Shown piece by piece: positions 17,839-26,035 of a DNA stretch of 64,000 bases (the stretch's first letter is position 1; each line of letters starts with the position of its first letter). The notes under the pieces are model-generated. The model was not told the DNA's origin, ran no database searches, and saw only the letters and a list, made by a program, of their open reading frames with translations. This DNA comes from CBDBZL01 sp965213545 (lineage in GTDB: Bacteria > Pseudomonadota > Alphaproteobacteria > Sphingomonadales > Sphingomonadaceae), in the NCBI GenBank assembly GCA_965213545.1, contig CBDBZL010000001.1, forward strand, positions 124,001 through 188,000. Direction: 5' to 3'. Both the position numbers and the translations under genes were made by a program.

Positions 17839-18239
17839 TCGGCATCATTCTCGTGACCCATGGAGCGCTCGCGAAGGAATTCGTGCGGGCGATGGAGCAT
17901 GTCGTCGGTGCGCAGGAGGACATCGCCACGGTGTGCATCGGTCCCAATGACGACATGGAGGCGCGCCGGGAAGAGATCGCCGAGGCCATTCGCCAGGTCG
18001 ACAGCGGATTGGGCGCGGTGATCCTGACCGACCTGTTCGGCGGCACTCCGTCCAACCTGGCGATCTCGCTGCTCGAGCGTGGTCGGACCGAGGTGGTCGC
18101 CGGGATCAACCTGCCCATGCTCATCCGCCTTGCCGGCGCGCGCAAGGACATGCCGGTCGGCGCCGCGGCCGCTGCCGCGCGTGATGCCGGGCGCAATTAC
18201 ATCACCATCGCCAGCGAGTTCCTGGGCCAGGACGCATAA
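17835..18239 (+). CDS. PTS EIIA, mannose family (PtsM)
   Basis: A 134-residue EIIA-Man domain. The phosphorylated His9 is in MIGIILVTHGALAKEF, and ILTDLFGGTPSNLA is the active-site loop with the family's GGTP signature. No EIIB or transmembrane EIIC is present, so this is the regulatory truncated PTS seen in alphaproteobacteria, not a sugar importer. It overlaps rapZ by ATGA and is followed by HPr, its expected phosphate donor. The set rapZ-EIIA-HPr is co-oriented with chvIG. Confidence 0.95.
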   Translation: MIGIILVTHGALAKEFVRAMEHVVGAQEDIATVCIGPNDDMEARREEIAEAIRQVDSGLGAVILTDLFGGTPSNLAISLLERGRTEVVAGINLPMLIRLAGARKDMPVGAAAAAARDAGRNYITIASEFLGQDA

Positions 18240-18271
18240 CGCCAAGGCGAAGTTTCGAAGGGAGAGGGGCG

Positions 18272-18550
18272 CTGGCGCAAGAAGCGAACAGCTGCATCGA
18301 GGTCATCAACAAGCGCGGTCTGCATGCCCGCGCGAGCGCCAAGCTGGTGGCGCTGGTGGCACAGATGGACGGCACCGAGGTCACCGTGACTAAGGATGCG
18401 CAGGTGGCAGGCGGCGGTTCGATCCTCGACCTCATGATGCTGGGCGCCGGGCGCGGAGACACCGTGGAGCTAAGCGTTACCGGATCGCAGGCGGACGAGC
18501 GGCTGGCGCAGATCACGGCGCTTTTTGCCAGCGGGTTCGGAGAAGAGTGA
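18272..18550 (+). CDS. ptsH: Phosphocarrier protein HPr (probable CTG start)
   Basis: A 92-residue HPr. The histidyl phosphorylation site is His18 in NKRGLHARASAKLV, and the regulatory serine position is Ser50 in GGGSILDLMML. The frame upstream of His18 contains no ATG, GTG or TTG back to the stop at 18182. The first such codon is GTG 18347, which lies beyond His18 and would remove it. CTG 18272 has GGAG at 18261-18264 seven bases before it and gives the normal N-terminus, so translation most likely begins there. Downstream of EIIA; the phosphorelay EI is not in the window. Confidence 0.88.
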   Translation: MAQEANSCIEVINKRGLHARASAKLVALVAQMDGTEVTVTKDAQVAGGGSILDLMMLGAGRGDTVELSVTGSQADERLAQITALFASGFGEE

Positions 18551-18680
18551 GCGCGTTGGCCCCGTGCGGATCTCTGGCCTGCACGCGGGTGATCGTCGTG
18601 CCGCCTTCAGGCAGTGGGGCGGGCAACGGGACGATCGGTTCGCACGACGCCCCTGTTGACTCCCTCTCACGTCGGACTTG

Positions 18681-19502
18681 ATGCGCCGGACCATTACCGG
18701 GTTCTCGAACCCGCTCGTCAAATCGCTAAGATCGCTGCGTGACAAGAAGTGTCGCCGGCGTGAGCAACGCTTCCTGGCCGAGGGGCTGCGCCTGCTCACC
18801 GATGCGCTGAACGCCGGACATGTGCCGCAGATGCTGGTCCTGACCCCGGCGCGCGAGCCCCATCCGCTGCTCGGCGCGCTGGAGGAGGCGGTCACAGCAC
18901 GCGGCGGCGAGGTGATCGAGACCAGCGCCGAGATCCTTTCGCGCATCACCGGGAAGGCCAATCCGCAGACCGTGCTGGGGGTATTTGCTGAGTTCGATAC
19001 CGCTCTGGAGCGTCTGGACAGACGCGCAGCTCCCATCTGGCTGGTGGCACAGGCGCTGCGCGATCCCGGAAACTTGGGAACAATGCTGCGGACAGGCGAC
19101 GCGGTGGGTGCGGGCGGTCTGATCCTGCTCGATGAGTGCGCCGATCCATTTTCGGCCGAAGCCGTGCGGGCAAGCATGGGCGCGGTGTTCACCATTGCCA
19201 TTGCCCATGCCGGCAGCGAAGATTTCATCCGCTGGCTGCGGATGGAGTGCGGGCAACTCGTCGCGGCGTCCCTGCGTGAAGGAGCTGGCTCCTATCGCGG
19301 CGCGCCTTACGCTGACCCCTGCTTCATCCTGGTAGGCAACGAATCGCAGGGGCTGCCGGGGGAATTGGAGGCGCAATGCGATCTGGCGGTCACCATGCCC
19401 ATGCTGGGTGCGGCCGACAGTCTCAACGCGGCGGTCGCGGTCGCGGTGCTGGCCTACGAGGCGCGTGCCATGCTGGATCGGCGGACCGGGGGCGAAAGCT
19501 GA
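18681..19502 (+). CDS. TrmH/SpoU-family RNA 2'-O-methyltransferase
   Basis: A 273-residue SPOUT methyltransferase. The N-terminal substrate-binding part begins ITGFSNPLVKSLRSLRDKKCRRREQRFLAEGLRLL, the L30e-like RNA-binding domain. The catalytic knot carries AQALRDPGNLGTMLRT (motif 1), ILVGNESQGLP (motif 2) and LNAAVAVAVLAYEA (motif 3). It methylates ribose of rRNA or tRNA; the exact site is not readable. TTG 18678 is adjacent, but ATG 18681 is chosen. It is 130 bases after ptsH and convergent with the FAD oxidoreductase gene, ending 46 bases from it. Confidence 0.92.
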   Translation: MRRTITGFSNPLVKSLRSLRDKKCRRREQRFLAEGLRLLTDALNAGHVPQMLVLTPAREPHPLLGALEEAVTARGGEVIETSAEILSRITGKANPQTVLGVFAEFDTALERLDRRAAPIWLVAQALRDPGNLGTMLRTGDAVGAGGLILLDECADPFSAEAVRASMGAVFTIAIAHAGSEDFIRWLRMECGQLVAASLREGAGSYRGAPYADPCFILVGNESQGLPGELEAQCDLAVTMPMLGAADSLNAAVAVAVLAYEARAMLDRRTGGES

Positions 19503-19548
19503 TCCCTGCCCCACGCCGGACCGCCCGCTTGCAACGGCATAAACGGCG

Positions 19549-20655
19549 TCAGGCGGCGAGCCGGGTGGCGCGCGCGCACAGGCCGATCGTCACCGGCATC
19601 AGCGAGGCGGCACCCAACAGCGCACTAACCGCGGCCGGATGCTCGATCATCCGCATCACCTGCTGCGCCAGGACGATGGGCCGGTCCAGCCGACGCGCCA
19701 GGTTCGCCTGGAAGCGCTGCGGGTCCTCGCCTGTCAGCAGCGAGCGGGCCGCGGCGAACCCGCCGGCAAGCGCAAGCGAGATGCCCTCCCCCGCCAGCGA
19801 AGCGATGACCCCGGCCTGATCGCCCACCCGGTGGATCGCCGGTCCGGACCCTGCGCGAAGTCGCCAGCCATAGGGAACGCGCGCCACCGCGCCGCACTGC
19901 GTTACCCAAGCCGCGTCATCCAGCCGCGAGGCGAGCGCGGGTGACTGACGCACGAGCGCTTCGAGCACCGCCTCGATGCTCTTGCCCGCAGCATCGAAAC
20001 GACTTTGGCGAACCGCTAGGCACAGATTGGCGACATTGCCCTCCTGCAACGCCAGTCCGGCATAGCCGCCATCGAACGCGTACAGCTCGATCCGCCCCGC
20101 AAGCCGCCGGGTCAGCGCGGCCGATGCGCCAAGCTTCCAGCGCAGCCCCACCACCGGGTCCGGGCCAATATCGCCACGCGCGATGCCGGGCACATCATGT
20201 TTGCCCGAGGCCAGCACCACCCGCTCGGCGGCAATCTCGGCCCCGTCGGCAAGCCGCGCGCCGGTGGGCGAAAGGCAGCGCACCCGTACCCCCCGACAGA
20301 TGATCGCCCCAAGATCCGCCGCGTGTTCCAGCAATGCACGATCGAGCGTGCCGCGCGACAATGACGCGGCCGGTGCCGGCAGGTATGCGCCAACCTCGCG
20401 TCCCTTGGCGAATAATACGACCCTTGTGATGGGATGTGCGCCCAATGCAATGGCCGAGACACCCAGCCGTTCGAGCCGGGCAAGCGCGGTCCAGCTGAGA
20501 AATCCGCCGCACAGGTGATCGGCGGGTTCGCGTTCGCGCTCAAGCAGAAGCGGCCGTTCGCCCGCCCTGGCAAGACCAATCGCGGTTGCCGCTCCTGCCG
20601 GCCCACCGCCGACGATCAGGATCGACGGCTGACGCACAGGCGAAACGGAAACCAT
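19549..20655 (-). CDS. FAD-dependent oxidoreductase (geranylgeranyl reductase/UbiH-like) of a type III PKS operon
   Basis: A 368-residue flavoprotein. The dinucleotide-binding motif is VGGGPAGAATAIGLARAG at residues 16-33, with LEREREPADHLCGGF following as in the geranylgeranyl-reductase group. The second FAD motif is RVGDQAGVIASLAGEGI near residue 290. It overlaps the methyltransferase gene by 40 bases and is third in a minus-strand unit after the type III PKS. It probably hydroxylates, oxidises or reduces the polyketide or its ring, as flavoproteins do in other PKS operons. The oxidation performed is not readable. GTG 20637 is an alternative start. Confidence 0.85.
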   Translation of the reverse strand: MVSVSPVRQPSILIVGGGPAGAATAIGLARAGERPLLLEREREPADHLCGGFLSWTALARLERLGVSAIALGAHPITRVVLFAKGREVGAYLPAPAASLSRGTLDRALLEHAADLGAIICRGVRVRCLSPTGARLADGAEIAAERVVLASGKHDVPGIARGDIGPDPVVGLRWKLGASAALTRRLAGRIELYAFDGGYAGLALQEGNVANLCLAVRQSRFDAAGKSIEAVLEALVRQSPALASRLDDAAWVTQCGAVARVPYGWRLRAGSGPAIHRVGDQAGVIASLAGEGISLALAGGFAAARSLLTGEDPQRFQANLARRLDRPIVLAQQVMRMIEHPAAVSALLGAASLMPVTIGLCARATRLAA

Positions 20656-21368
20656 CGCTCGATTGCCGCGCCGCTCACACCGGCATCGGCCAGCAGGCCG
20701 TGCCAGTCATTGGGTCGGAAGGCGCGCGCGATCGACAACGTGCCATCCTCGCGCACAATCCGGTGCCAACGCATCCCCCGGGCCAGCAGCGGATAGCCCA
20801 GATGTGCGAGCCGGTGCCGGTGGAGGTCGTTGATGAACCATCCGCCGCGCGCCTCGCGCTCCATGAATTGCAGGAAACCGATAAGCTCGTCATCATCCAT
20901 GTGATGGGCGACCAGGCTCGAGACAACGGCATCCCAGCCCTGCCCCTTAAGCGAGCGGTAGTCACCGGCAAGATAGCGTATCGACAGCGAGGCGGGAGTG
21001 GCCTCGCGGGCGATCGCCGCCGAACGGGGGTTGCAGTCGATCCCCACCAGCTCGGCCTCGACGCCGCGCCCCTGCGCCCACCGGCCGATGCGGCGCAGCA
21101 TGTCGCCATGGCCAAAGCCCACATCGAGGACCCGCAGGCGCCTGGCGGGACGGGCGATTTTGCTCAGAAAGGCCAGCGTAGGCCGGGCCGCCAATGTCCA
21201 GTGATTGACCCGGGCGAGATCGGCAAGGACCGCGCGATATTCTGCGTCAGGCAGATCGAGTTGATCCATTTGCTCGTCGGCCCGCGAACGCTCCGCCAGG
21301 CCTGGCGAGGTTGCCGAGGCCGACGCCTTGCCGGTCTCCGTCACCGTCCCCGAAACCATTTTCGTCAC
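20616..21368 (-). CDS. Class I SAM-dependent methyltransferase of a type III PKS operon
   Basis: Up to 250 residues. The SAM-binding motif I is LDVGFGHGDMLRRIG, then VGIDCNPRSA with the ribose-binding acidic residue and VVSSLVAHHM in motif IV. HWTLAARPTLAFL precedes it in a helical region. The first 33 residues are Thr/Ala-rich; ATG 21269 (MDQLDLPD) may be the real start, but GTG 21368 overlaps the PKS stop as GTGA, a classic coupled start. It probably methylates a phenolic or C-nucleophile of the polyketide. The product is not known. Confidence 0.86.
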   Translation of the reverse strand: MTKMVSGTVTETGKASASATSPGLAERSRADEQMDQLDLPDAEYRAVLADLARVNHWTLAARPTLAFLSKIARPARRLRVLDVGFGHGDMLRRIGRWAQGRGVEAELVGIDCNPRSAAIAREATPASLSIRYLAGDYRSLKGQGWDAVVSSLVAHHMDDDELIGFLQFMEREARGGWFINDLHRHRLAHLGYPLLARGMRWHRIVREDGTLSIARAFRPNDWHGLLADAGVSGAAIERWFPFRLCVSRRS

Positions 21369-22417
21369 CGGGCCATCCGGTAGCGCAGGCCCTCAGCCGC
21401 GAGCCCTGGTCCGAACGCCAGCGCAATACCGTTCTCGCGACTGCCGCCCTCATCAAGGATACGGGCCAGCACGAACATCAGCGTCGCCGAACTCATATTG
21501 CCGCATTCGCGCAGCACGTCGCGCGAATGAGCCAACGCGTGTTCGGGCAGGTCGAAGCCGCGTTCGACCGCATCGAGCACGGTGCGCCCGCCCGCATGAA
21601 CCGCCCAGCTATCGACCTTGCTCGCCTCACCGATGCTGCCCGCAAACGCCCCGTCCGCGATCGCCTCGGCGATGCGTGCGGGAACGGCGCCCGACAAGGT
21701 CATCGCAAAACCGGTATCGCCGATGGTCCAGCCGATCAGCTCGTCGCTTTGCGGCAGCGCGGCGGAAAAGCCTTCGGTGATCTCGATCCCGCGTGGCTCG
21801 GCTGAAACGAGCGCGGCCGCGGTTCCGTCGCCGAACAGTAGCATGGTCAGCAGCTGGTCGACCCGGCGATCGGATTGCAGGTGCAAGGTGCACAATTCCG
21901 TGGTCAGCACCAGCACCCGCGCGTCGGGTTCGGAGCGGACGATATGGCGCGCGGTGCGCAGCGCCACCACCGCGGCATAGCAGCCCATAAAGCCGATCAG
22001 CGTGCGTTCGAGCGATGGCGAAAGACCCAGCCTGCCGGCAATGATCTGGTCGATCCCTGGGGCAACGAAGCCGGTGCAACTGGCGACCACCAGATGCGTG
22101 ACATCGCCCAGCGAACCAAGCTCCGCCACCGCCTCAAGGCACAGCTCGGGCGCCTCTTTGTGGTAGACCGCCATGCGCCGCGAGGTCGCGGGCATGATGC
22201 CGCCGTCATAAAAGGCCCCTGGTCCGGTCTGATCGCTGCCCGGCGCGGGCGGCAGCACCGACCACCGCTGCTCGATCCCCGAGCGTTGCGCCATCCTACG
22301 AAACAGCGCCCGCTCGCGTTCGCATTCGACCTGCTTCTGCGCCCAGGAAAGAAAGGTCTGGTGCGCCTCGTGTGGCGGCAGCGCGGTGCCGATCGAGTTC
22401 ACGAAAGCGGAATGCAT
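21365..22417 (-). CDS. Type III polyketide synthase (chalcone synthase family)
   Basis: A 350-residue KASIII-fold homodimeric enzyme. All three catalytic residues are visible: Cys114 (VASCTGFVAPGID), His274 (WAVHAGGRTVLD) and Asn307 (CGNMSSATLMFVL). The C-terminus GIALAFGPGLAAEGLR is the family's substrate-tunnel end. Such enzymes extend a CoA starter with malonyl-CoA, usually to pyrones or resorcinols. ATG 22417 is chosen over the ORF limit 22465 because family similarity begins there. It leads a three-gene operon with a methyltransferase and a flavoprotein; the long-chain starter and product cannot be read. Confidence 0.94.
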   Translation of the reverse strand: MHSAFVNSIGTALPPHEAHQTFLSWAQKQVECERERALFRRMAQRSGIEQRWSVLPPAPGSDQTGPGAFYDGGIMPATSRRMAVYHKEAPELCLEAVAELGSLGDVTHLVVASCTGFVAPGIDQIIAGRLGLSPSLERTLIGFMGCYAAVVALRTARHIVRSEPDARVLVLTTELCTLHLQSDRRVDQLLTMLLFGDGTAAALVSAEPRGIEITEGFSAALPQSDELIGWTIGDTGFAMTLSGAVPARIAEAIADGAFAGSIGEASKVDSWAVHAGGRTVLDAVERGFDLPEHALAHSRDVLRECGNMSSATLMFVLARILDEGGSRENGIALAFGPGLAAEGLRYRMAR

Positions 22418-22506
22418 CGATGGCGTCCTTGTCGCGCGGACGTGACCATCGGCCCGCCGCCGCAACCCTTACGCATGTCGATGATGCCTGCATAGTGGGG
22501 CCAATC

Positions 22507-23328
22507 TCAGGTTCCAGCGCCTTGGGCGTGATCATGCGCATCCTGCTGTGGAGGATAGAGCGCCTTGGTGAAATACAGGCCATGGGGCGGGGCATTGAGC
22601 CCCAAAGCTGCCCGGTCCCTTGCCTCTAGCGCCTGCGCGATGCGCCGTTCGCTCCATTGGCCCAGCCCCACCAGCACCAGCGTGCCGACCATCGAGCGCA
22701 CCTGATGATGCAGGAAACTGCGCGCCGCCGCCTCGATAATGACTTGTTCGCCTTCACGGCTTACCGTCAGCCGGTCGAGTGTCTTGACCGCGCTTCTTGC
22801 CTGGCAATGCCTTGAGCGAAAGGTGGTGAAATCGTGCTCGCCGACGAGGCTTTGTGCCGCGCGGTGCATGGCCGGTGCATCGAGCGGTCCGACGACATGC
22901 CATTCGCGCCCCCGGGTCAGCGCCAGCGGCGCGCGGCGGTTGCGGATGAGGTAGCAGTAGCGTCTTCCGATACACGAGAAGCGCGCATGCCAGTCGCCGG
23001 GAACCACGCGGCAACAGGTGATGGCCACGGGCGCCGGGCGCAGCACCGCGTTGAGCGCCTCTTTCAGGCGGAAAGCGGTGATGCTCTTTTGGATATCGAC
23101 ATGCGAGACCATCGCCAGCGCATGGACGCCGCTGTCGGTGCGGCCGGCGCTTTGCAGCGTCGCCGTCTCACCGGTGATCTGGTGGACCGCGTCCTCGATC
23201 GCCTGCTGCACGCTGGCGCCGTGCCGTTGCCGTTGCAGGCCCATGAACGGGGCGCCGTCATATTCGATGGTGAGCGAAAAGCGCGTCTTCGCGGGCGCCC
23301 CCGCTGCATCGCCCGGCTCCGCAATCAC
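22507..23328 (-). CDS. truA: tRNA pseudouridine synthase A
   Basis: A 273-residue TruA that forms pseudouridine at positions 38-40 of the anticodon arm. Asp65 in GRTDSGVHALA is the nucleophile. IEYDGAPFMGLQRQ and YCYLIRNRRAP precede and follow it, and FRSRHCQAR and RSFLHHQVRSMVG are the usual C-terminal motifs. The start is GTG 23328, overlapping the fmt stop as GTGA, so the two genes are translationally coupled; the much longer ORF reaching 23541 is inside fmt in another frame. It ends 90 bases from the PKS gene start. Confidence 0.95.
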   Translation of the reverse strand: MIAEPGDAAGAPAKTRFSLTIEYDGAPFMGLQRQRHGASVQQAIEDAVHQITGETATLQSAGRTDSGVHALAMVSHVDIQKSITAFRLKEALNAVLRPAPVAITCCRVVPGDWHARFSCIGRRYCYLIRNRRAPLALTRGREWHVVGPLDAPAMHRAAQSLVGEHDFTTFRSRHCQARSAVKTLDRLTVSREGEQVIIEAAARSFLHHQVRSMVGTLVLVGLGQWSERRIAQALEARDRAALGLNAPPHGLYFTKALYPPQQDAHDHAQGAGT

Positions 23329-24230
23329 CCCAGATGGGTTCCGGCGATAGCCGGGCGACCGCGCAGGAACTCGTCTGTGTCCATCACCGGCCGCCCCGCG
23401 CGCTGCACCCGCACGGGGCGCAGTGCGGCATTGCCGCAGGCGATGGTGAAGGCATCGTCGAGCACCGTTCCCGCCGCCCCGTTGACCCCGATGACATGCG
23501 CCTCGAGCACCTTCACCCGCTCGCCATCCAGTGCTAGCCACGCGCCCGGCGAAGGGGCGAAGGCGCGCACTTCGCGCTCCAGTCGCTCAGCGGGCTTGGC
23601 AAAGTCGAGCCGCGCCTCGGCCTTGTCGATCTTAGGCGCGTGCGTGGCTTCGTGATCGGGCTGCGGCTCGGGTCGTAATTCGTGCAGCCGGGCGATGGTC
23701 TCGACCATCAGCGCCGCGCCCATGGTCGCCAGTTCCTCGTGCAACTCGCCGGCGGTCTTCCTGTCCAGCGGCGTGCGCCCGGAAAGCAGCATGGGTCCGG
23801 TGTCCAGCCCCTCCTCCATGCGCATGATGGTCACCCCGGTCATCGTATCATCCGCCAGGATCGCGCGCTGAATGGGCGCCGCCCCCCGCCAGCGCGGCAG
23901 CAGCGAGGCGTGGACGTTGAGACAGCCATGCGCTGGCCAGTCGAGCACCGCGCGCGGCAAGATCAGTCCATAGGCCGCCACCACGACCAGCTCGGCGGGC
24001 AGTTCGAGTAGCCGCGCCTGGGCGGCAAGATCCTTGAGGCTGTCTGGGTGACGAACCTCGACCCCCAGCGCCTCGGCCGCGTCATGCACCGCGGAGCGCT
24101 GCGCGCGCTTGCCCCGCCCCGCCGGGCGCGCAGGCTGGGTATAGGCAGCGAGAACCTCGTGCCCGCTCGCCACCAGCGCCTCGAGCGTCGGCACCGCGAA
24201 GCCGGGTGTGCCCAAGAATACCAGCCGCAT
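23325..24230 (-). CDS. fmt: Methionyl-tRNA formyltransferase
   Basis: A 301-residue enzyme that formylates initiator Met-tRNA. MRLVFLGTPGFAVPTLEAL begins the Rossmann-like domain, and LNVHASLLPRWRGAAPIQRAIL is the catalytic signature with Asn, His and the loop Pro. DTGPML and the C-terminal oligonucleotide-binding part follow. ATG 24230 is chosen over the ORF limit 24308 by conservation. It overlaps truA by GTGA. def lies 0.7 kb away on the opposite strand rather than next to fmt, separated by recR. Confidence 0.95.
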   Translation of the reverse strand: MRLVFLGTPGFAVPTLEALVASGHEVLAAYTQPARPAGRGKRAQRSAVHDAAEALGVEVRHPDSLKDLAAQARLLELPAELVVVAAYGLILPRAVLDWPAHGCLNVHASLLPRWRGAAPIQRAILADDTMTGVTIMRMEEGLDTGPMLLSGRTPLDRKTAGELHEELATMGAALMVETIARLHELRPEPQPDHEATHAPKIDKAEARLDFAKPAERLEREVRAFAPSPGAWLALDGERVKVLEAHVIGVNGAAGTVLDDAFTIACGNAALRPVRVQRAGRPVMDTDEFLRGRPAIAGTHLG

Positions 24231-24296
24231 CGCCCGCGCGCATCCCCTTCCGGCCAGCCTTTGCACTCGCCGACACGCCGCCCTATCTGGCGCGTC

Positions 24297-24893
24297 ATGG
24301 CATCGCAAGAGATCGAGGCGCTGGCCGCTGTCCTGGCCCGGTTGCCGGGTCTGGGACCGCGTTCGGCAAGGCGGGCGGTGCTCTGGCTGGTCAAGCGCCG
24401 CGATACCGCACTGGTCGAGTTCAACGCAGCACTGAAGGCGGTGCAGGACACGCTGGTGGAATGTGCGCGATGCGGCAATGTCGACACGCGCGACCCGTGC
24501 GGCATCTGCGCCGATCCCCGCCGCGACCCGCGCCAGCTATGCGTGGTGGAGGATGTTGCCGATCTGTGGGCGCTCGATCGTGCACGCCTGTTCCCGGGGC
24601 TCTATCACGTGCTCGGCGGCCAGCTGTCGGCGCTCGACGGGATCGGCCCCGATGACCTCGCCATCGATGCGCTGGTATCCCGGGTGGCGGGCGGCGCAAT
24701 CGACGAGGTGGTGCTGGCGATGAATGCCACGCTCGAAGGCCAGACTACCGCGCATTACATCGCCGAGCGGCTCGAGGCCCACCCCGTGCGGATCACCCAG
24801 CTAGCCCACGGGCTGCCGGTCGGCGGCGAGCTGGATTATCTGGATGAAGGAACATTGGCCCAAGCGCTACGCGCGCGTCGTCCGATGGGCTAG
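24297..24893 (+). CDS. recR: Recombination protein RecR
   Basis: A 198-residue RecR, partner of RecF/RecO in gap repair. The N-terminal HhH helix is LARLPGLGPRSARRAVLWL. The zinc finger CARCGNVDTRDPCGIC supplies four cysteines, and the Toprim domain has LCVVEDVADLWAL with the acidic residues. The C-terminal HGLPVGGELDYLDEGTL is characteristic. ATG 24297 was chosen because similarity begins at MASQEIEALAAVLARLP; the ORF reaches 24048 inside fmt, which runs the other way. Confidence 0.95.
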   Translation: MASQEIEALAAVLARLPGLGPRSARRAVLWLVKRRDTALVEFNAALKAVQDTLVECARCGNVDTRDPCGICADPRRDPRQLCVVEDVADLWALDRARLFPGLYHVLGGQLSALDGIGPDDLAIDALVSRVAGGAIDEVVLAMNATLEGQTTAHYIAERLEAHPVRITQLAHGLPVGGELDYLDEGTLAQALRARRPMG

Positions 24894-24941
24894 CATCGCG
24901 CGCGACTTGCCGACCTGTAGCGAAGGACTTATCTTGTCGCC

Positions 24942-25544
24942 ATGGCCATTCATGAGATCATCGAGGCGCCAGATCCGCGCCTGAAGACTGTTTCCAAGCC
25001 CGTCGAGCGGTTCGATGAGGAGCTTGCCGCGCTTGTCGAGGACATGTTCGAGACCATGTACGATGCCAGCGGAATAGGGCTAGCGGCGATCCAGATCGGC
25101 GTGCCGCTGCGCGTGCTGGTGATCGACCTGCAGGAGCCCGACCCCGACGCCGAACCAATCGCATGCAGCGGCAATCATAGCGCTGATGGTCATGGCGATC
25201 ACGGGGATGCAGGCGAGCCGCACAGCCATCAGCCGGTGAAGAACGAGCCGCGGGTGTTCGTCAACCCCGAGATCATCGACCCCGATCCTCTTACCAGTTC
25301 CTATCAGGAAGGGTGCCTGTCCGTCCCCGACATCTTCGCCGATGTCGACCGCCCCCGGGCGTGCCGCGTTCGCTGGCAGGATCTGGACGGCAACCTGCAC
25401 GAGGAAGCGATGGAAGGGCTGCTCGCCACCTGCATCCAGCACGAGATGGACCATCTCGAGGGCATCCTGTTCATCGACCACCTCTCTCGCCTGAAGCGGT
25501 CCATGGCGCTTAAGAAGCTGAAAAAACTGCGCCAGGCGGCTTGA
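24942..25544 (+). CDS. def: Peptide deformylase with histidine-rich insert
   Basis: A 200-residue PDF removing formyl groups from nascent proteins. The three motifs are present: GIGLAAIQIG (residues 44-53), EGCLSVP with the metal Cys, and QHEMDHLEG with two His ligands and catalytic Glu. The strand after motif I is interrupted by about 24 extra residues (75-98) with five His (79, 84, 87, 94, 96) and a Cys, absent from most relatives. It stands 48 bases after recR, on the same strand. A basic tail KRSMALKKLKKLRQ ends the protein. Confidence 0.94.
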   Translation: MAIHEIIEAPDPRLKTVSKPVERFDEELAALVEDMFETMYDASGIGLAAIQIGVPLRVLVIDLQEPDPDAEPIACSGNHSADGHGDHGDAGEPHSHQPVKNEPRVFVNPEIIDPDPLTSSYQEGCLSVPDIFADVDRPRACRVRWQDLDGNLHEEAMEGLLATCIQHEMDHLEGILFIDHLSRLKRSMALKKLKKLRQAA

Positions 25545-25608
25545 ACCGGCCATGCTCAACGGTCCGTGCTGAACTGCCCTTGCTAGACCGCTCGCGTACC
25601 GGAGCGTC

Positions 25609-26007
25609 ATGCGCGGCTGGCTGAGCAAAGTCTGGCGTCAGACGCAGTCCTACGGCACTTGGCAGCGCAGCGAATACCGCGCCTCTATGGATTGGCTTAA
25701 CCTGTTCTTCGGTGCGATCACCGGAGTGGCGTTCTCAGGCCTCGGCTCGCTGCTGATAGAGGATTATTTCGCGCTCCTGGTCATTACCGCGCTCCTCGTG
25801 GCCCTAATCCTTACCTTGTCCAACACCCGCCGGCGGCTCATGGCGCTGCTTAATCTTCTGCTGGGCCTAGCCGGCTACTGGTATCTGTGTATCCACGAGG
25901 AGGCGTTCGGCGAGTTGCCGCAAACCGTATTTCCCACCCTCCTGGTTTGGGCGCTGATGGCCGTCCTCTACGAGTTCACTCCGCGCGAGAAGGCCGAGCC
26001 CGGTTGA
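25609..26007 (+). CDS. Small integral membrane protein, unknown
   Basis: A 132-residue protein with about four hydrophobic segments: MDWLNLFFGAITGVAFSGLG, ALLVITALLVALILTL, LLNLLLGLAGYWYLCI and TLLVWALMAVLY. The N-terminus is basic (RGWLSKVWRQTQ) and the tail charged (EFTPREKAEPG). Family not recognised. ATG 25609 follows a plain region. It is convergent with the SDR gene, ending 28 bases from it. Neighbours (def, SDR) do not suggest a function. Confidence 0.65.
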   Translation: MRGWLSKVWRQTQSYGTWQRSEYRASMDWLNLFFGAITGVAFSGLGSLLIEDYFALLVITALLVALILTLSNTRRRLMALLNLLLGLAGYWYLCIHEEAFGELPQTVFPTLLVWALMAVLYEFTPREKAEPG

Positions 26008-26035
26008 GGCTCGCTCACGCTTGGGGTTCAGCTCG

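Noticed and set aside
24942..25544. Ile in place of Pro in the deformylase GIGLAAxQ motif as a damaging change
   Set aside because: E. coli itself has Thr here; the position is variable and not catalytic.
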